Below, piece by piece: positions 22,171-28,699 of a stretch of DNA of 38,243 nt. How positions within the stretch are numbered: the stretch's first letter is position 1; every line of letters starts with the position of its first letter. The notes under the pieces were generated by a model, which saw nothing but the letters and a program-made list of their open reading frames with translations, was not told where the DNA came from and ran no database searches. The stretch comes from Streptomyces spinoverrucosus (lineage in GTDB: Bacteria; Actinomycetota; Actinomycetes; Streptomycetales; Streptomycetaceae): contig NZ_BJND01000079.1 of the NCBI RefSeq assembly GCF_006539505.1, positions 1 through 38,243 on the forward strand, written 5' to 3'. Both the position numbers and the translations under genes were made by a program.

Positions 22171-22875
22171 ATGGCAGACCAGACCCACGTCCTGTTCGTC
22201 GAGGACGACGACGTCATCCGCGAGGCCACCCAGCTCGCCCTGGAGCGGGACGGCTTCGCGGTCACCGCGATGCCCGACGGGCTGTCGGGGCTGGAGGCGT
22301 TCCGGGCCAACCGGCCGGACATCGCCCTGCTGGACGTCATGGTGCCGGGCCTCGACGGGGTCAGCCTGTGCCGCCGTATCCGCGACGAGTCGACCGTCCC
22401 GGTGATCATGCTGTCGGCGCGGGCCGACTCGATCGACGTGGTCCTCGGCCTGGAGGCGGGCGCCGACGACTACGTGACCAAGCCGTTCGACGGTGCCGTG
22501 CTGGTCGCCCGGATCCGGGCGGTGCTGCGCCGGTTCGGGCACGCGAGCGGTGGTGACCGTACCCAGGACGTCGGTTCGGCGCCCGCCGGCGGCGTGCTGA
22601 CCTTCGGCGACCTTGAGGTCGACACCGAGGGCATGGAGGTGCGCAAGGCCGGCCGCCCGGTGGCGCTCACGCCGACCGAGATGCGGCTGCTGCTGGAGTT
22701 CTCCGCCGCGCCGGGCACGGTGCTGTCCCGGGACAAGCTGCTGGAGCGCGTGTGGGACTACGGCTGGGGCGGGGACACCCGGGTCGTCGACGTCCATGTG
22801 CAGCGGCTGCGTACGAAGATCGGTCAGGACCGGATCGAGACGGTCCGCGGCTTCGGCTACAAGCTGAAGCCCTGA
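22171..22875 (+). CDS. cseB: Response regulator CseB
   Basis: A 234-residue OmpR/PhoB-class regulator that activates sigE transcription. The receiver domain has the acidic pocket EDDD at 11-14, phospho-acceptor Asp55 in ALLDVMVPGLDG, a Ser in VIMLSARAD, and Lys in VTKPFDG. The C-terminal winged helix covers LTPTEMRLLLEF to VVDVHVQRLRTKIG. The gene lies 47 bp after cseA and 19 bp before cseC in the sigE operon. Its target is expected at the sigE promoter. Confidence 0.97.
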   Translation: MADQTHVLFVEDDDVIREATQLALERDGFAVTAMPDGLSGLEAFRANRPDIALLDVMVPGLDGVSLCRRIRDESTVPVIMLSARADSIDVVLGLEAGADDYVTKPFDGAVLVARIRAVLRRFGHASGGDRTQDVGSAPAGGVLTFGDLEVDTEGMEVRKAGRPVALTPTEMRLLLEFSAAPGTVLSRDKLLERVWDYGWGGDTRVVDVHVQRLRTKIGQDRIETVRGFGYKLKP

Positions 22876-22894
22876 GGCGGGGCGGGACACGTCG

Positions 22895-24241
22895 ATGCGG
22901 GGGATCATCCGGCGCCTGGTCGGGGCGCGCGTGCGGGGTACGGGCATCCGTACGGGACTCAGATGGAAGCTCAGCGCGGCGATCACGCTGGTCGGCGCGC
23001 TGGTCGCGATCGTGCTCAGCCTGGTCGTGCACAACGCCGCCCGGGTCTCGATGCTGGACAACGCGCGCGACCTCGCCGACGAGCGGGTGCAGATCGCCCA
23101 GCGCAACTATGAGCTGTCCGGGCGGCCCAACTTCCCCGACATCAAGATCGACGACCCGCACCTGCCGTCCGCGCTGCGGGCGAAGGTCGAGGCCGGGCGC
23201 CGGGCGACGTACGTGACCGACCGGCCGGGTGGCGGGCCGGACATCTGGGCGGCCGTGCCGCTCAAGGACGGGCATGTGCTGTCCCTGCACACCGGGTTCA
23301 CCGACCGCAGCACGGACATCCTCAAGGACCTCGACCAGGCCCTGGTCATCGGCTCCATCGCGGTGGTCCTCGGCGGCAGCGCGCTCGGCGTGCTCATCGG
23401 CGGGCAGTTGTCGCGCCGGCTGCGCAAGGCGGCGTCCGCCGCGCACCGGGTCGCCCGGGGTGAGCCGGAGGTGCGGGTGCGCGAGGCCATCGGCGGGGTC
23501 GTCCGGGACGAGACCGACGACCTGGCGCGGGCCGTGGACGCGATGGCGGACACGCTTCAGCAGCGGCTGGAGGCGGAGCGCCGGGTCACCGCCGACATCG
23601 CGCACGAGCTGCGCACGCCGGTGACGGGGCTGCTGACCGCCGCGGAGCTGCTGCCGCCGGGCCGCCCGACCGAGCTGGTGCTGGACCGGGCGAAGGCGAT
23701 GCGCACGCTCGTCGAGGACGTGCTGGAGGTGGCGCGCCTGGACGGGGCCTCCGAGCGGGCCGAGCTGCAGGACATCATGCTGGGCGAGTTCGTCGCCCGG
23801 CGGGTGGCGGCGAAGGACGCGGAGGTCGGCGTGCAGGTGGTGCACGAGTCGGAGGTGACGACCGACCCGCGCCGCCTGGAGCGCGTGCTGTTCAACCTGC
23901 TCGCCAACGCCGCCCGGCACGGCAGGCCGCCCATAGAGGTCACCGTCGAGGGCCGGGTCATCCGCGTCCGCGACCACGGGCCGGGTTTCCCCGAGGACCT
24001 GCTGGCCGAGGGGCCGAGCCGGTTCCGCACCGGCAGCAAGGACCGCGCCGGTGTCGGGCACGGCCTGGGCCTGACCATCGCGGCCGGCCAGGCGAGGGTG
24101 CTGGGCGCCCGCCTGACCTTCCGCAACGTCCGCCCCCCGGGCGCCGCCGACCACATACCGGCCGAGGGCGCCGTCGCCGTCCTGTGGCTGCCGGAGCACG
24201 CACCGACGAACACGGGGAGCTTTCCGATGCTGGCGGACTGA
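22895..24241 (+). CDS. cseC: Sensor histidine kinase CseC
   Basis: CseC senses envelope damage by antibiotics and lysozyme and phosphorylates CseB. The 448-residue protein has a first membrane span near 27-45, an extracytoplasmic loop of about 100 residues, and a second span near 149-170. A HAMP region (ARAVDAMADTL) follows, then the H-box TADIAHELRTPVTGLL with His237. The ATPase domain has an N-box (NLLANAARHG), G1 (VRDHGPGF) and G2 (GVGHGLGLTIA). The sensor loop has no cysteines. It is last in the operon, and the start is ATG 22895. Confidence 0.97.
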   Translation: MRGIIRRLVGARVRGTGIRTGLRWKLSAAITLVGALVAIVLSLVVHNAARVSMLDNARDLADERVQIAQRNYELSGRPNFPDIKIDDPHLPSALRAKVEAGRRATYVTDRPGGGPDIWAAVPLKDGHVLSLHTGFTDRSTDILKDLDQALVIGSIAVVLGGSALGVLIGGQLSRRLRKAASAAHRVARGEPEVRVREAIGGVVRDETDDLARAVDAMADTLQQRLEAERRVTADIAHELRTPVTGLLTAAELLPPGRPTELVLDRAKAMRTLVEDVLEVARLDGASERAELQDIMLGEFVARRVAAKDAEVGVQVVHESEVTTDPRRLERVLFNLLANAARHGRPPIEVTVEGRVIRVRDHGPGFPEDLLAEGPSRFRTGSKDRAGVGHGLGLTIAAGQARVLGARLTFRNVRPPGAADHIPAEGAVAVLWLPEHAPTNTGSFPMLAD

Positions 24242-24271
24242 GCGCTCCGCGTTCGCTTCAGCTGCGCTGCC

Positions 24272-24292
24272 GAGCCGCACAGGGGTCGGCTC
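24272..24292. terminator. Weak hairpin between cseC and the VOC gene
   Basis: GAGCCG (24272-24277) and CGGCTC (24287-24292) pair around a 9-nt loop, overlapping the stop codon of the convergent VOC gene. It is a short stem with no U tract, so termination is only plausible. Confidence 0.35.
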
Positions 24293-24728
24293 AGACGCCG
24301 AAGTCCTTCGAGAAGTCCAGCTCCTCGCTGCGCTCCGTCAGCGAGTACCAGTTGCCGTTGTCGTCGCGGAAGATCGCCTCGACGCCGTACGGCCGCTCCT
24401 GCGGCTCCTGGAGGAACTCCACCCCGCGTGCCCGGAACGTCTCGTAGTCCCCCCGGCAGTCGTCCGTCCGGAACGCGCCCGCGCCGATGACCCCCTTGCT
24501 GACCAGCTTCTTCAGCGCCTCGGAGGACTCGGCGTCGAGACCGGGCCCGTCCAGGCTCATCAGGGCCAGCTCCACGTCCGGCTGCTCCTTGGCGCCGACG
24601 GTGACCCACCGCATGTCGCCCATCGGGACCTCGCTGCGCACCTCGAAGCCCAGCTTCTCCGTGAAGAAGTCCTTGGTGCGCTGCTGGTCGAAGGTCCATA
24701 CGGTGGCGATGCCCAGGCCGGTGATCAT
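24291..24728 (-). CDS. VOC-family (glyoxalase-like) protein
   Basis: A 145-residue protein of two beta-alpha-beta-beta-beta modules. The first starts ITGLGIATVWTFDQQRTKDFFTEKLGF. The second ends VEAIFRDDNGNWYSLTERS, with the typical acidic metal position (DNGNWYSL) of dioxygenase or glyoxalase relatives. Short stand-alone VOC proteins act in resistance, isomerisation or dioxygenation; the substrate is unknown. The AraC-family gene upstream lies 58 bp away on the same strand, so regulator and VOC protein may form one unit. Confidence 0.9.
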   Translation of the reverse strand: MITGLGIATVWTFDQQRTKDFFTEKLGFEVRSEVPMGDMRWVTVGAKEQPDVELALMSLDGPGLDAESSEALKKLVSKGVIGAGAFRTDDCRGDYETFRARGVEFLQEPQERPYGVEAIFRDDNGNWYSLTERSEELDFSKDFGV

Positions 24729-24786
24729 GGCTCTGCTCTCCTGCGTCGGTAACGGCTTGTGTTCGCCACCGTAGGCAGGGCATGGC

Positions 24787-25221
24787 TCAGGGCGCTTCTC
24801 CAGAATTGCGGTGCTGATCGGGGAGGGCGCGGCGCGGGAAGCCGCCGGCCCACAGCATCGCGTAGCACCCGGGTATCAGGGCCGCCCCGCTGCCGACGTG
24901 CTTCGTGCGGTACTCGCTCGGCGTCAGCCCGGTGCGCGTCTTGAAGCGGGTCGAGAAGGTGCCCAGGCTGCTGAAGCCGACCAGGTGGCAGATCTCCGTG
25001 ACGGTGAGGTCGGCGGCGCGCAGCAGTTCCTCCGCCCGCTCGATCCGGCGGTGGGTGAGGTACTGGCCGGGTGTCTCGCCGTATGCCTCCTTGAAGGCGC
25101 GGACGAAGTGGTACCGCGAGTACCCGGCGTGCGCGGCGACCGCGTCCAGGTCGAGTGCGGGGTCGGCCCAGTCGCGGTCCATCGCGTCCTTCGCCAGCCG
25201 CAGCTGGCGCATCTTGTCCAT
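24787..25221 (-). CDS. AraC-family regulator (DNA-binding domain only)
   Basis: A 144-residue regulator that lacks the usual N-terminal effector domain. The two helix-turn-helix units are DLDAVAAHAGYSRYHFVRAFKEAYG and LTVTEICHLVGFSSLGTFSTRFKTRTG, followed by LTPSEYR, the normal end of the AraC/XylS domain. Some 35 further residues (VGSGAALIPGCYAMLWAGG) have no known fold. It precedes the VOC gene on the same strand and probably controls it. Start ATG 25221. Confidence 0.93.
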   Translation of the reverse strand: MDKMRQLRLAKDAMDRDWADPALDLDAVAAHAGYSRYHFVRAFKEAYGETPGQYLTHRRIERAEELLRAADLTVTEICHLVGFSSLGTFSTRFKTRTGLTPSEYRTKHVGSGAALIPGCYAMLWAGGFPRRALPDQHRNSGEAP

Positions 25222-25276
25222 GAGCCGATGGTGACACGGGGCACTGACATCGACGCCGGTGCCGTGGACTCGCCGG

Positions 25277-25378
25277 GATCAGACCGCCCCGCTCACCTGC
25301 GCCCGCCCCGGATCAGACCGCCCCGCTCACCTGCACCCGCCCCGGCTCAGACCGCCTCGCTCACCTGCGCCCGAGCCT
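25277..25378. repeat. Three tandem 34-bp repeats overlapping the efflux-pump 3' end
   Basis: Units start at 25277, 25311 and 25345, each containing CAGACCGCC-C/T-CGCTCACCTGC. The third unit holds the last codons (RAQVSEAV) and TGA stop of the DHA2 gene, read on the minus strand. The other two are downstream copies that also retain the TGA. Units 1 and 2 differ at very few positions. Confidence 0.92.
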
Positions 25379-26897
25379 CAGCTGCCCCCGCATCCCCCTT
25401 CTGCGGCCCCGCCCCCTTCAGCGGCACCTCCTTCACGAACACCGCCGCGATCAGTGCCACCACCGCCACCGCCGCGCCCAGCAGAAACGCCCCGTGCGTC
25501 CCCGCGGACACCGCGTGCTGGTACGCCTCCCGCGCCGCCTCCGGCAGCTTGGCCAGGCTCACGGCATCCAGCTGGGCCGACTGTTCGGTCACCTGGGAGC
25601 CCAGCGCGCCGGCCCGCTCGGCCATGACGTCCTGGACCCGGTGGTTGAAGAGCGCGCCCATGATGGCGACGCCGAAGGAGGAGCCGAGGGTGCGGAACAG
25701 GGTGGTGGAGGAGGACGCGACACCCATGTCCTTCATCTCCACGCTGTTCTGCGCGACCAGCATGGTGATCTGCATCAGGCAGCCCATGCCGAGCCCGACC
25801 ACGGCCATGTACACACCGGAGGTCAGCCGCGAGGTCTCCGTGTCCATCAGGGACAGCAGATACAGCCCGACGACCAGCAGCGCACCGCCCAGCAGCGGGA
25901 ACACCTTGTACCGCCCGGTCTGCGTGGTCACCCGTCCGGCCACCATCGACGTGACGAGCATCGCGCCCAGCATCGGCAGAAGCAGCAGCCCGGAGTTCGT
26001 CGCGGACGCGCCCTGCACCGACTGCTGGTACAGCGGTAGGAAGAGGGTCGCCCCGAACATCACGAAGCCGACGATGAACCCGATCACGGACATCAGCGTG
26101 AAGTTGAGGCTGCGGAAGATGTGCAGCGGCAGGATCGGCTCGGCGGCGCGGGTCTGCCAGAACACGAACCCGACCAGCGCGGCGACACCGATCCCGATCA
26201 GCTCCATGATCACCGCGGACGTCCAGGCGTACTCCGTGCCACCCCACGTGGTGACGAGCACGATCGCCGTGATGCCGACGGTCAGCAGCGCGGCACCCAG
26301 GTAGTCGATCCGGGCTTCGGACCGCTTCTTCGGCAGGTGCAGTACGGCGCTGATGGCGACCAGCGCGACCGCGCCGAGCGGCAGGTTGATGTAGAAGGTC
26401 CAGCGCCAGCCCCAGTGGTCGGTGATGGTGCCGCCGACCAGCGGTCCGCCGATCATCGCCAGCGCCATGACGCCGGCCATCATGCCCTGGTACTTGCCGC
26501 GCTCCCGGGGCGGTATCAGGTCACCGATGATCGCCATCACGCCGACCATCAGCCCACCGGCGCCCAGTCCCTGCACGGCCCGGAACGCGATCAGCTGCCC
26601 CATGTCCTGGGCCATGCCGCTGAGCACTGAGCCGATCAGGAAGAGCACGATCGAGCTGAGGAAGACGCCCTTGCGCCCGTAGAGGTCACCGAGCTTGCCC
26701 CAGATCGGGGTGGAGGCCGCGGTCGCAAGGGTGTACGACGTCACCACCCAGGACAGATGTTCCAGACCGCCCAGTTCGCCGACGATCGTCGGCATCGCCG
26801 TGCCGATGATCATGTTGTCGAGCATCGCGAGCATCATCGCGATCATCAGGGCGAGCAGGACGACCCGCACGCTCCTCGGTTGCTTCCCGTCTTGCAC
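25347..26897 (-). CDS. DHA2-family MFS multidrug efflux transporter
   Basis: A 516-residue EmrB/QacA-type drug:proton antiporter with about 14 membrane segments. Motif D1-like LDNMIIGTAMPTIVGELGG is in helix 1, motif A GKLGDLYGRKGVFL in loop 2-3, and the antiporter motif C ALAMIGGPLVGGTITDHWGWRWTFYINLP in and after helix 5. The start is GTG 26897, preceded by GGGGGAG. It is divergent from a TetR regulator across a palindrome-rich region, the usual arrangement for drug-inducible pumps. The substrate is unknown. Its last 8 codons lie in the third of three tandem repeats. Confidence 0.95.
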   Translation of the reverse strand: MQDGKQPRSVRVVLLALMIAMMLAMLDNMIIGTAMPTIVGELGGLEHLSWVVTSYTLATAASTPIWGKLGDLYGRKGVFLSSIVLFLIGSVLSGMAQDMGQLIAFRAVQGLGAGGLMVGVMAIIGDLIPPRERGKYQGMMAGVMALAMIGGPLVGGTITDHWGWRWTFYINLPLGAVALVAISAVLHLPKKRSEARIDYLGAALLTVGITAIVLVTTWGGTEYAWTSAVIMELIGIGVAALVGFVFWQTRAAEPILPLHIFRSLNFTLMSVIGFIVGFVMFGATLFLPLYQQSVQGASATNSGLLLLPMLGAMLVTSMVAGRVTTQTGRYKVFPLLGGALLVVGLYLLSLMDTETSRLTSGVYMAVVGLGMGCLMQITMLVAQNSVEMKDMGVASSSTTLFRTLGSSFGVAIMGALFNHRVQDVMAERAGALGSQVTEQSAQLDAVSLAKLPEAAREAYQHAVSAGTHGAFLLGAAVAVVALIAAVFVKEVPLKGAGPQKGDAGAAEARAQVSEAV

Positions 26898-26908
26898 CGC
26901 TCCCCCAC

Positions 26909-26974
26909 CTTACTTGCCGCCCGGCTAGCTACGCCATGAAACGTAGCTCGCAAACTAGCCGTGCGTCAAGTAAG
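26909..26974. promoter_or_regulatory. Nested palindromic operator between efflux pump and TetR
   Basis: CTTACTTG (26909-26916) and CAAGTAAG (26967-26974), with GGCTAG (26923-26928) and CTAGCC (26955-26960), share one centre at 26941.5. Inside them, AGCTACG (26927-26933) and CGTAGCT (26942-26948) form another inverted repeat with an 8-bp spacer. The region is AT-richer than its surroundings and covers both divergent promoters. It suits cooperative binding of two dimers of the adjacent TetR protein. Confidence 0.75.
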
Positions 26975-26977
26975 TTT

Positions 26978-27009
26978 TTCTTGGCCAGGACATTGCCTTC
27001 TTGGCCAGG
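26978..27009 (+). repeat. 12-bp direct repeat, 20-bp phase, in front of TetR
   Basis: TTCTTGGCCAGG occurs at 26978-26989 and at 26998-27009, a 20-bp period of about two helical turns. It lies between the nested palindrome and the TetR start and may be an extra regulator contact or a local duplication. Confidence 0.6.
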
Positions 27010-27042
27010 GAGTTACCGGAAAGCAGGAGGACGGGCGGCGCG

Positions 27043-27624
27043 ATGGACGGCACCAAGCAGCGGCGACGCGGCGACACCCGCCAGCGCATCCAGGACGTGG
27101 CCCTGGACCTCTTCGCCGAACAGGGCTATGAGAAGACGTCCCTGCGCGAGATCGCCGAACGCCTCGACGTCACCAAGGCGGCGCTCTACTACCACTTCAA
27201 GACCAAGGAAGAGATCCTGGTCAGCATCTTCGACGATGTGATGCAGCCGATCGACGAACTGATCGAGTGGGGCCGCCATCAGCCGCGCACCCTGGAGACG
27301 AAGCAGCAGATCGTACGGCGCTACAGCGAACACCTCGCCGCCGCGGCGCCGTTGTTCCGCTTCATGCACGAGAACCAGGCGACGGTACGGGATTTGCGCA
27401 TCGGCGATCTGTTCAAGGAGCGCATGAAGGGCCTGCGCCACATCATCATCGACCCGGACGCCACCCTGGCCGACCAGGTCCGCTGCGCGAGCGCCATCTT
27501 CACACTGCACGCCGGGATGGTGTTCGTGATGCAGGACCTCGAAGGCGACCCCGAGGACAAGCGCGAGGCCATCCTGGAGGTCGCCATCGACATGGTGACG
27601 CAGGCACACAAGGGCGTGTCCTAG
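27043..27624 (+). CDS. TetR-family regulator of the divergent efflux pump
   Basis: A 193-residue repressor. The DNA-binding domain reads DTRQRIQDVALDLFAEQGYEKTSLREIAERLDVTKAALYYHFKTKEEIL in family order. The C-terminal helical domain would hold the ligand. ATG 27043 is 12 nt after AGGAGG, slightly long. A TTG at 27001 in the same frame is less likely. By position it should repress the DHA2 gene and itself through the nested palindrome until a drug binds. It converges with the M23 gene with only 11 bp between stops and no hairpin. Confidence 0.93.
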   Translation: MDGTKQRRRGDTRQRIQDVALDLFAEQGYEKTSLREIAERLDVTKAALYYHFKTKEEILVSIFDDVMQPIDELIEWGRHQPRTLETKQQIVRRYSEHLAAAAPLFRFMHENQATVRDLRIGDLFKERMKGLRHIIIDPDATLADQVRCASAIFTLHAGMVFVMQDLEGDPEDKREAILEVAIDMVTQAHKGVS

Positions 27625-27635
27625 GTCACATTCGG

Positions 27636-28325
27636 TCAGAGCCTGACGCCCTTGGTCCGCAGGAACGCGACCGGGTCTATCGCGGTGCCGTAGTTGGCGG
27701 TGGTGCGGATCTCGAAGTGCAGGTGCGGGCCGCTGGAGTTGCCGGTGTTGCCGGACAGGGCGATGCGCTGGCCGGTCGCGACGATCTGGCCGACCCTCAC
27801 ATCGACGCGGGACAGGTGGGCGTACTGCGAGAAGGTCCCGTTGCTGTGCTTGATGACGACGGCGTTGCCGTACGCGGGGCCGTCACCGGCGCCGTTGCCG
27901 CCGGCCTTGACGACCTTGCCGCCGTGCGCGGCCACGACCTTGGTGCCGCTGGACACGGCGAAGTCCTGCCCGCTGTGGGTGGACTGCCACATGCCGCCGG
28001 CCTGGGCGTAGCTGGCGCTCAGCGTGTAGCCCTTGACCGGGCTGACCCAGGAGGCGGCCTTCTTGGCGGCGGCCGACTTGGCAGCCACCTTGGCGTTCGC
28101 CTGCTTGGCCGCGGCGACCTCGGCCGCCTTGGCCTGAGCCGCGGCCTGCGCCTCGACGGCGTGCGCGACACCAGTGGTGGCGGTCGTGGCAGTGGCCGTG
28201 GAAGTGCCGGCGGCCGCGACCCCGGCCCCCAGCACGACCGAGGCGCCGACACCGGCGGCCAGCACGGCCGCGCGAGTGCGGAGCTGGAACGTACGGGAAG
28301 AACGGGACGTGACACGCGTGGACAT
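27636..28325 (-). CDS. Secreted M23 peptidase (LytM-like endopeptidase)
   Basis: A 229-residue exported zinc endopeptidase that would cut peptide bridges of peptidoglycan. The N-terminus is a long signal peptide (basic start, then AAVLAAGVGASVVLGAGVAAAG). An Ala/Lys-rich helical linker of about 50 residues follows. The M23 domain has H117-x3-D121 in THSGQDF and H201-x-H203 in GPHLHFE, the full metal and catalytic set. I chose ATG 28325 because GAGG lies 6 nt upstream; ATG 28337 and upstream starts have no site. Many Streptomyces wall hydrolases are under c-di-AMP riboswitch control. The riboswitch-like element nearby points the other way, so it does not serve this gene. Confidence 0.92.
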   Translation of the reverse strand: MSTRVTSRSSRTFQLRTRAAVLAAGVGASVVLGAGVAAAGTSTATATTATTGVAHAVEAQAAAQAKAAEVAAAKQANAKVAAKSAAAKKAASWVSPVKGYTLSASYAQAGGMWQSTHSGQDFAVSSGTKVVAAHGGKVVKAGGNGAGDGPAYGNAVVIKHSNGTFSQYAHLSRVDVRVGQIVATGQRIALSGNTGNSSGPHLHFEIRTTANYGTAIDPVAFLRTKGVRL

Positions 28326-28431
28326 GCGGAACCTCATGGGACGGGGACGGGGAAGCCACTCGGCGCGAAAGGCACCTGCCGGGTGGGCCATCCCTTGGTA
28401 CCCGGGGGACCCATAAAGCCCAAAACGTGTG

Positions 28432-28541
28432 ATCTACGACGGAAGGTAGTATGTCATTGCATAATTCGGGGACTCTTGACAGAACCCTCATACCGGGTGA
28501 ATGCACCTAAGTCCGCGAACCCGATAGCTGAGTTACGAGAT
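28432..28541 (+). promoter_or_regulatory. Candidate c-di-AMP (ydaO-type) riboswitch
   Basis: Three blocks appear in the order and approximate spacing of the ydaO aptamer: GGGGAC (28468-28473), GGGTGAAT (28495-28502) and GAACCCGATAGCT (28517-28529). The last differs from the common GAACCCGACAGCT by one base. A closing stem is possible between ATCT-a-CG (28432-28438) and CGAGAT (28536-28541). The downstream side (GAGTTACGAG) deviates from the usual AACCTCGTA. The orientation is toward the NACHT gene. No covariance search was possible here, so the call rests on consensus blocks. Confidence 0.5.
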
Positions 28542-28545
28542 AAAA

Positions 28546-28594
28546 GTCCGTTTTGCCCGCATCAGCCTTTCCACTATTCCAGCTAGTAACGGAC
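28546..28594 (+). promoter_or_regulatory. Possible expression platform upstream of the NACHT gene
   Basis: GTCCGTT (28546-28552) and AACGGAC (28588-28594) can pair across 35 nt, directly after the candidate aptamer. GTTAC (28532-28536, inside the aptamer end) can instead pair with GTAAC (28586-28590), so the two folds compete. Otherwise the 28326-28699 gap (374 bp) is unusually AT-rich and must also contain the M23 promoter on the other strand, which I could not locate. TACTCT at 28659-28664 is a possible -10 for the NACHT gene. Confidence 0.35.
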
Positions 28595-28699
28595 AAATCG
28601 CCTGTGCGGCATGTCACCGGCGGGCAAGATCCAACCACCCCGGAATGTGACCGGCGCTACTCTGCTGTTTCCTGCCAACAGGGCTCAGGGGGAGGCCGG

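Noticed and set aside
24787..25221. Truncated AraC regulator as a pseudogene
   Set aside because: Both helix-turn-helix units and the start are intact, and DNA-binding-domain-only AraC proteins are common, so it is treated as functional.
28326..28430. A c-di-AMP riboswitch serving the M23 peptidase
   Set aside because: Expected from other Streptomyces wall hydrolases, but the conserved blocks are on the plus strand and point away from the M23 gene.
28476..28504. TTGACA as -35 of a NACHT promoter
   Set aside because: No acceptable -10 lies 16-19 bp downstream, and the hexamer falls inside the candidate aptamer.
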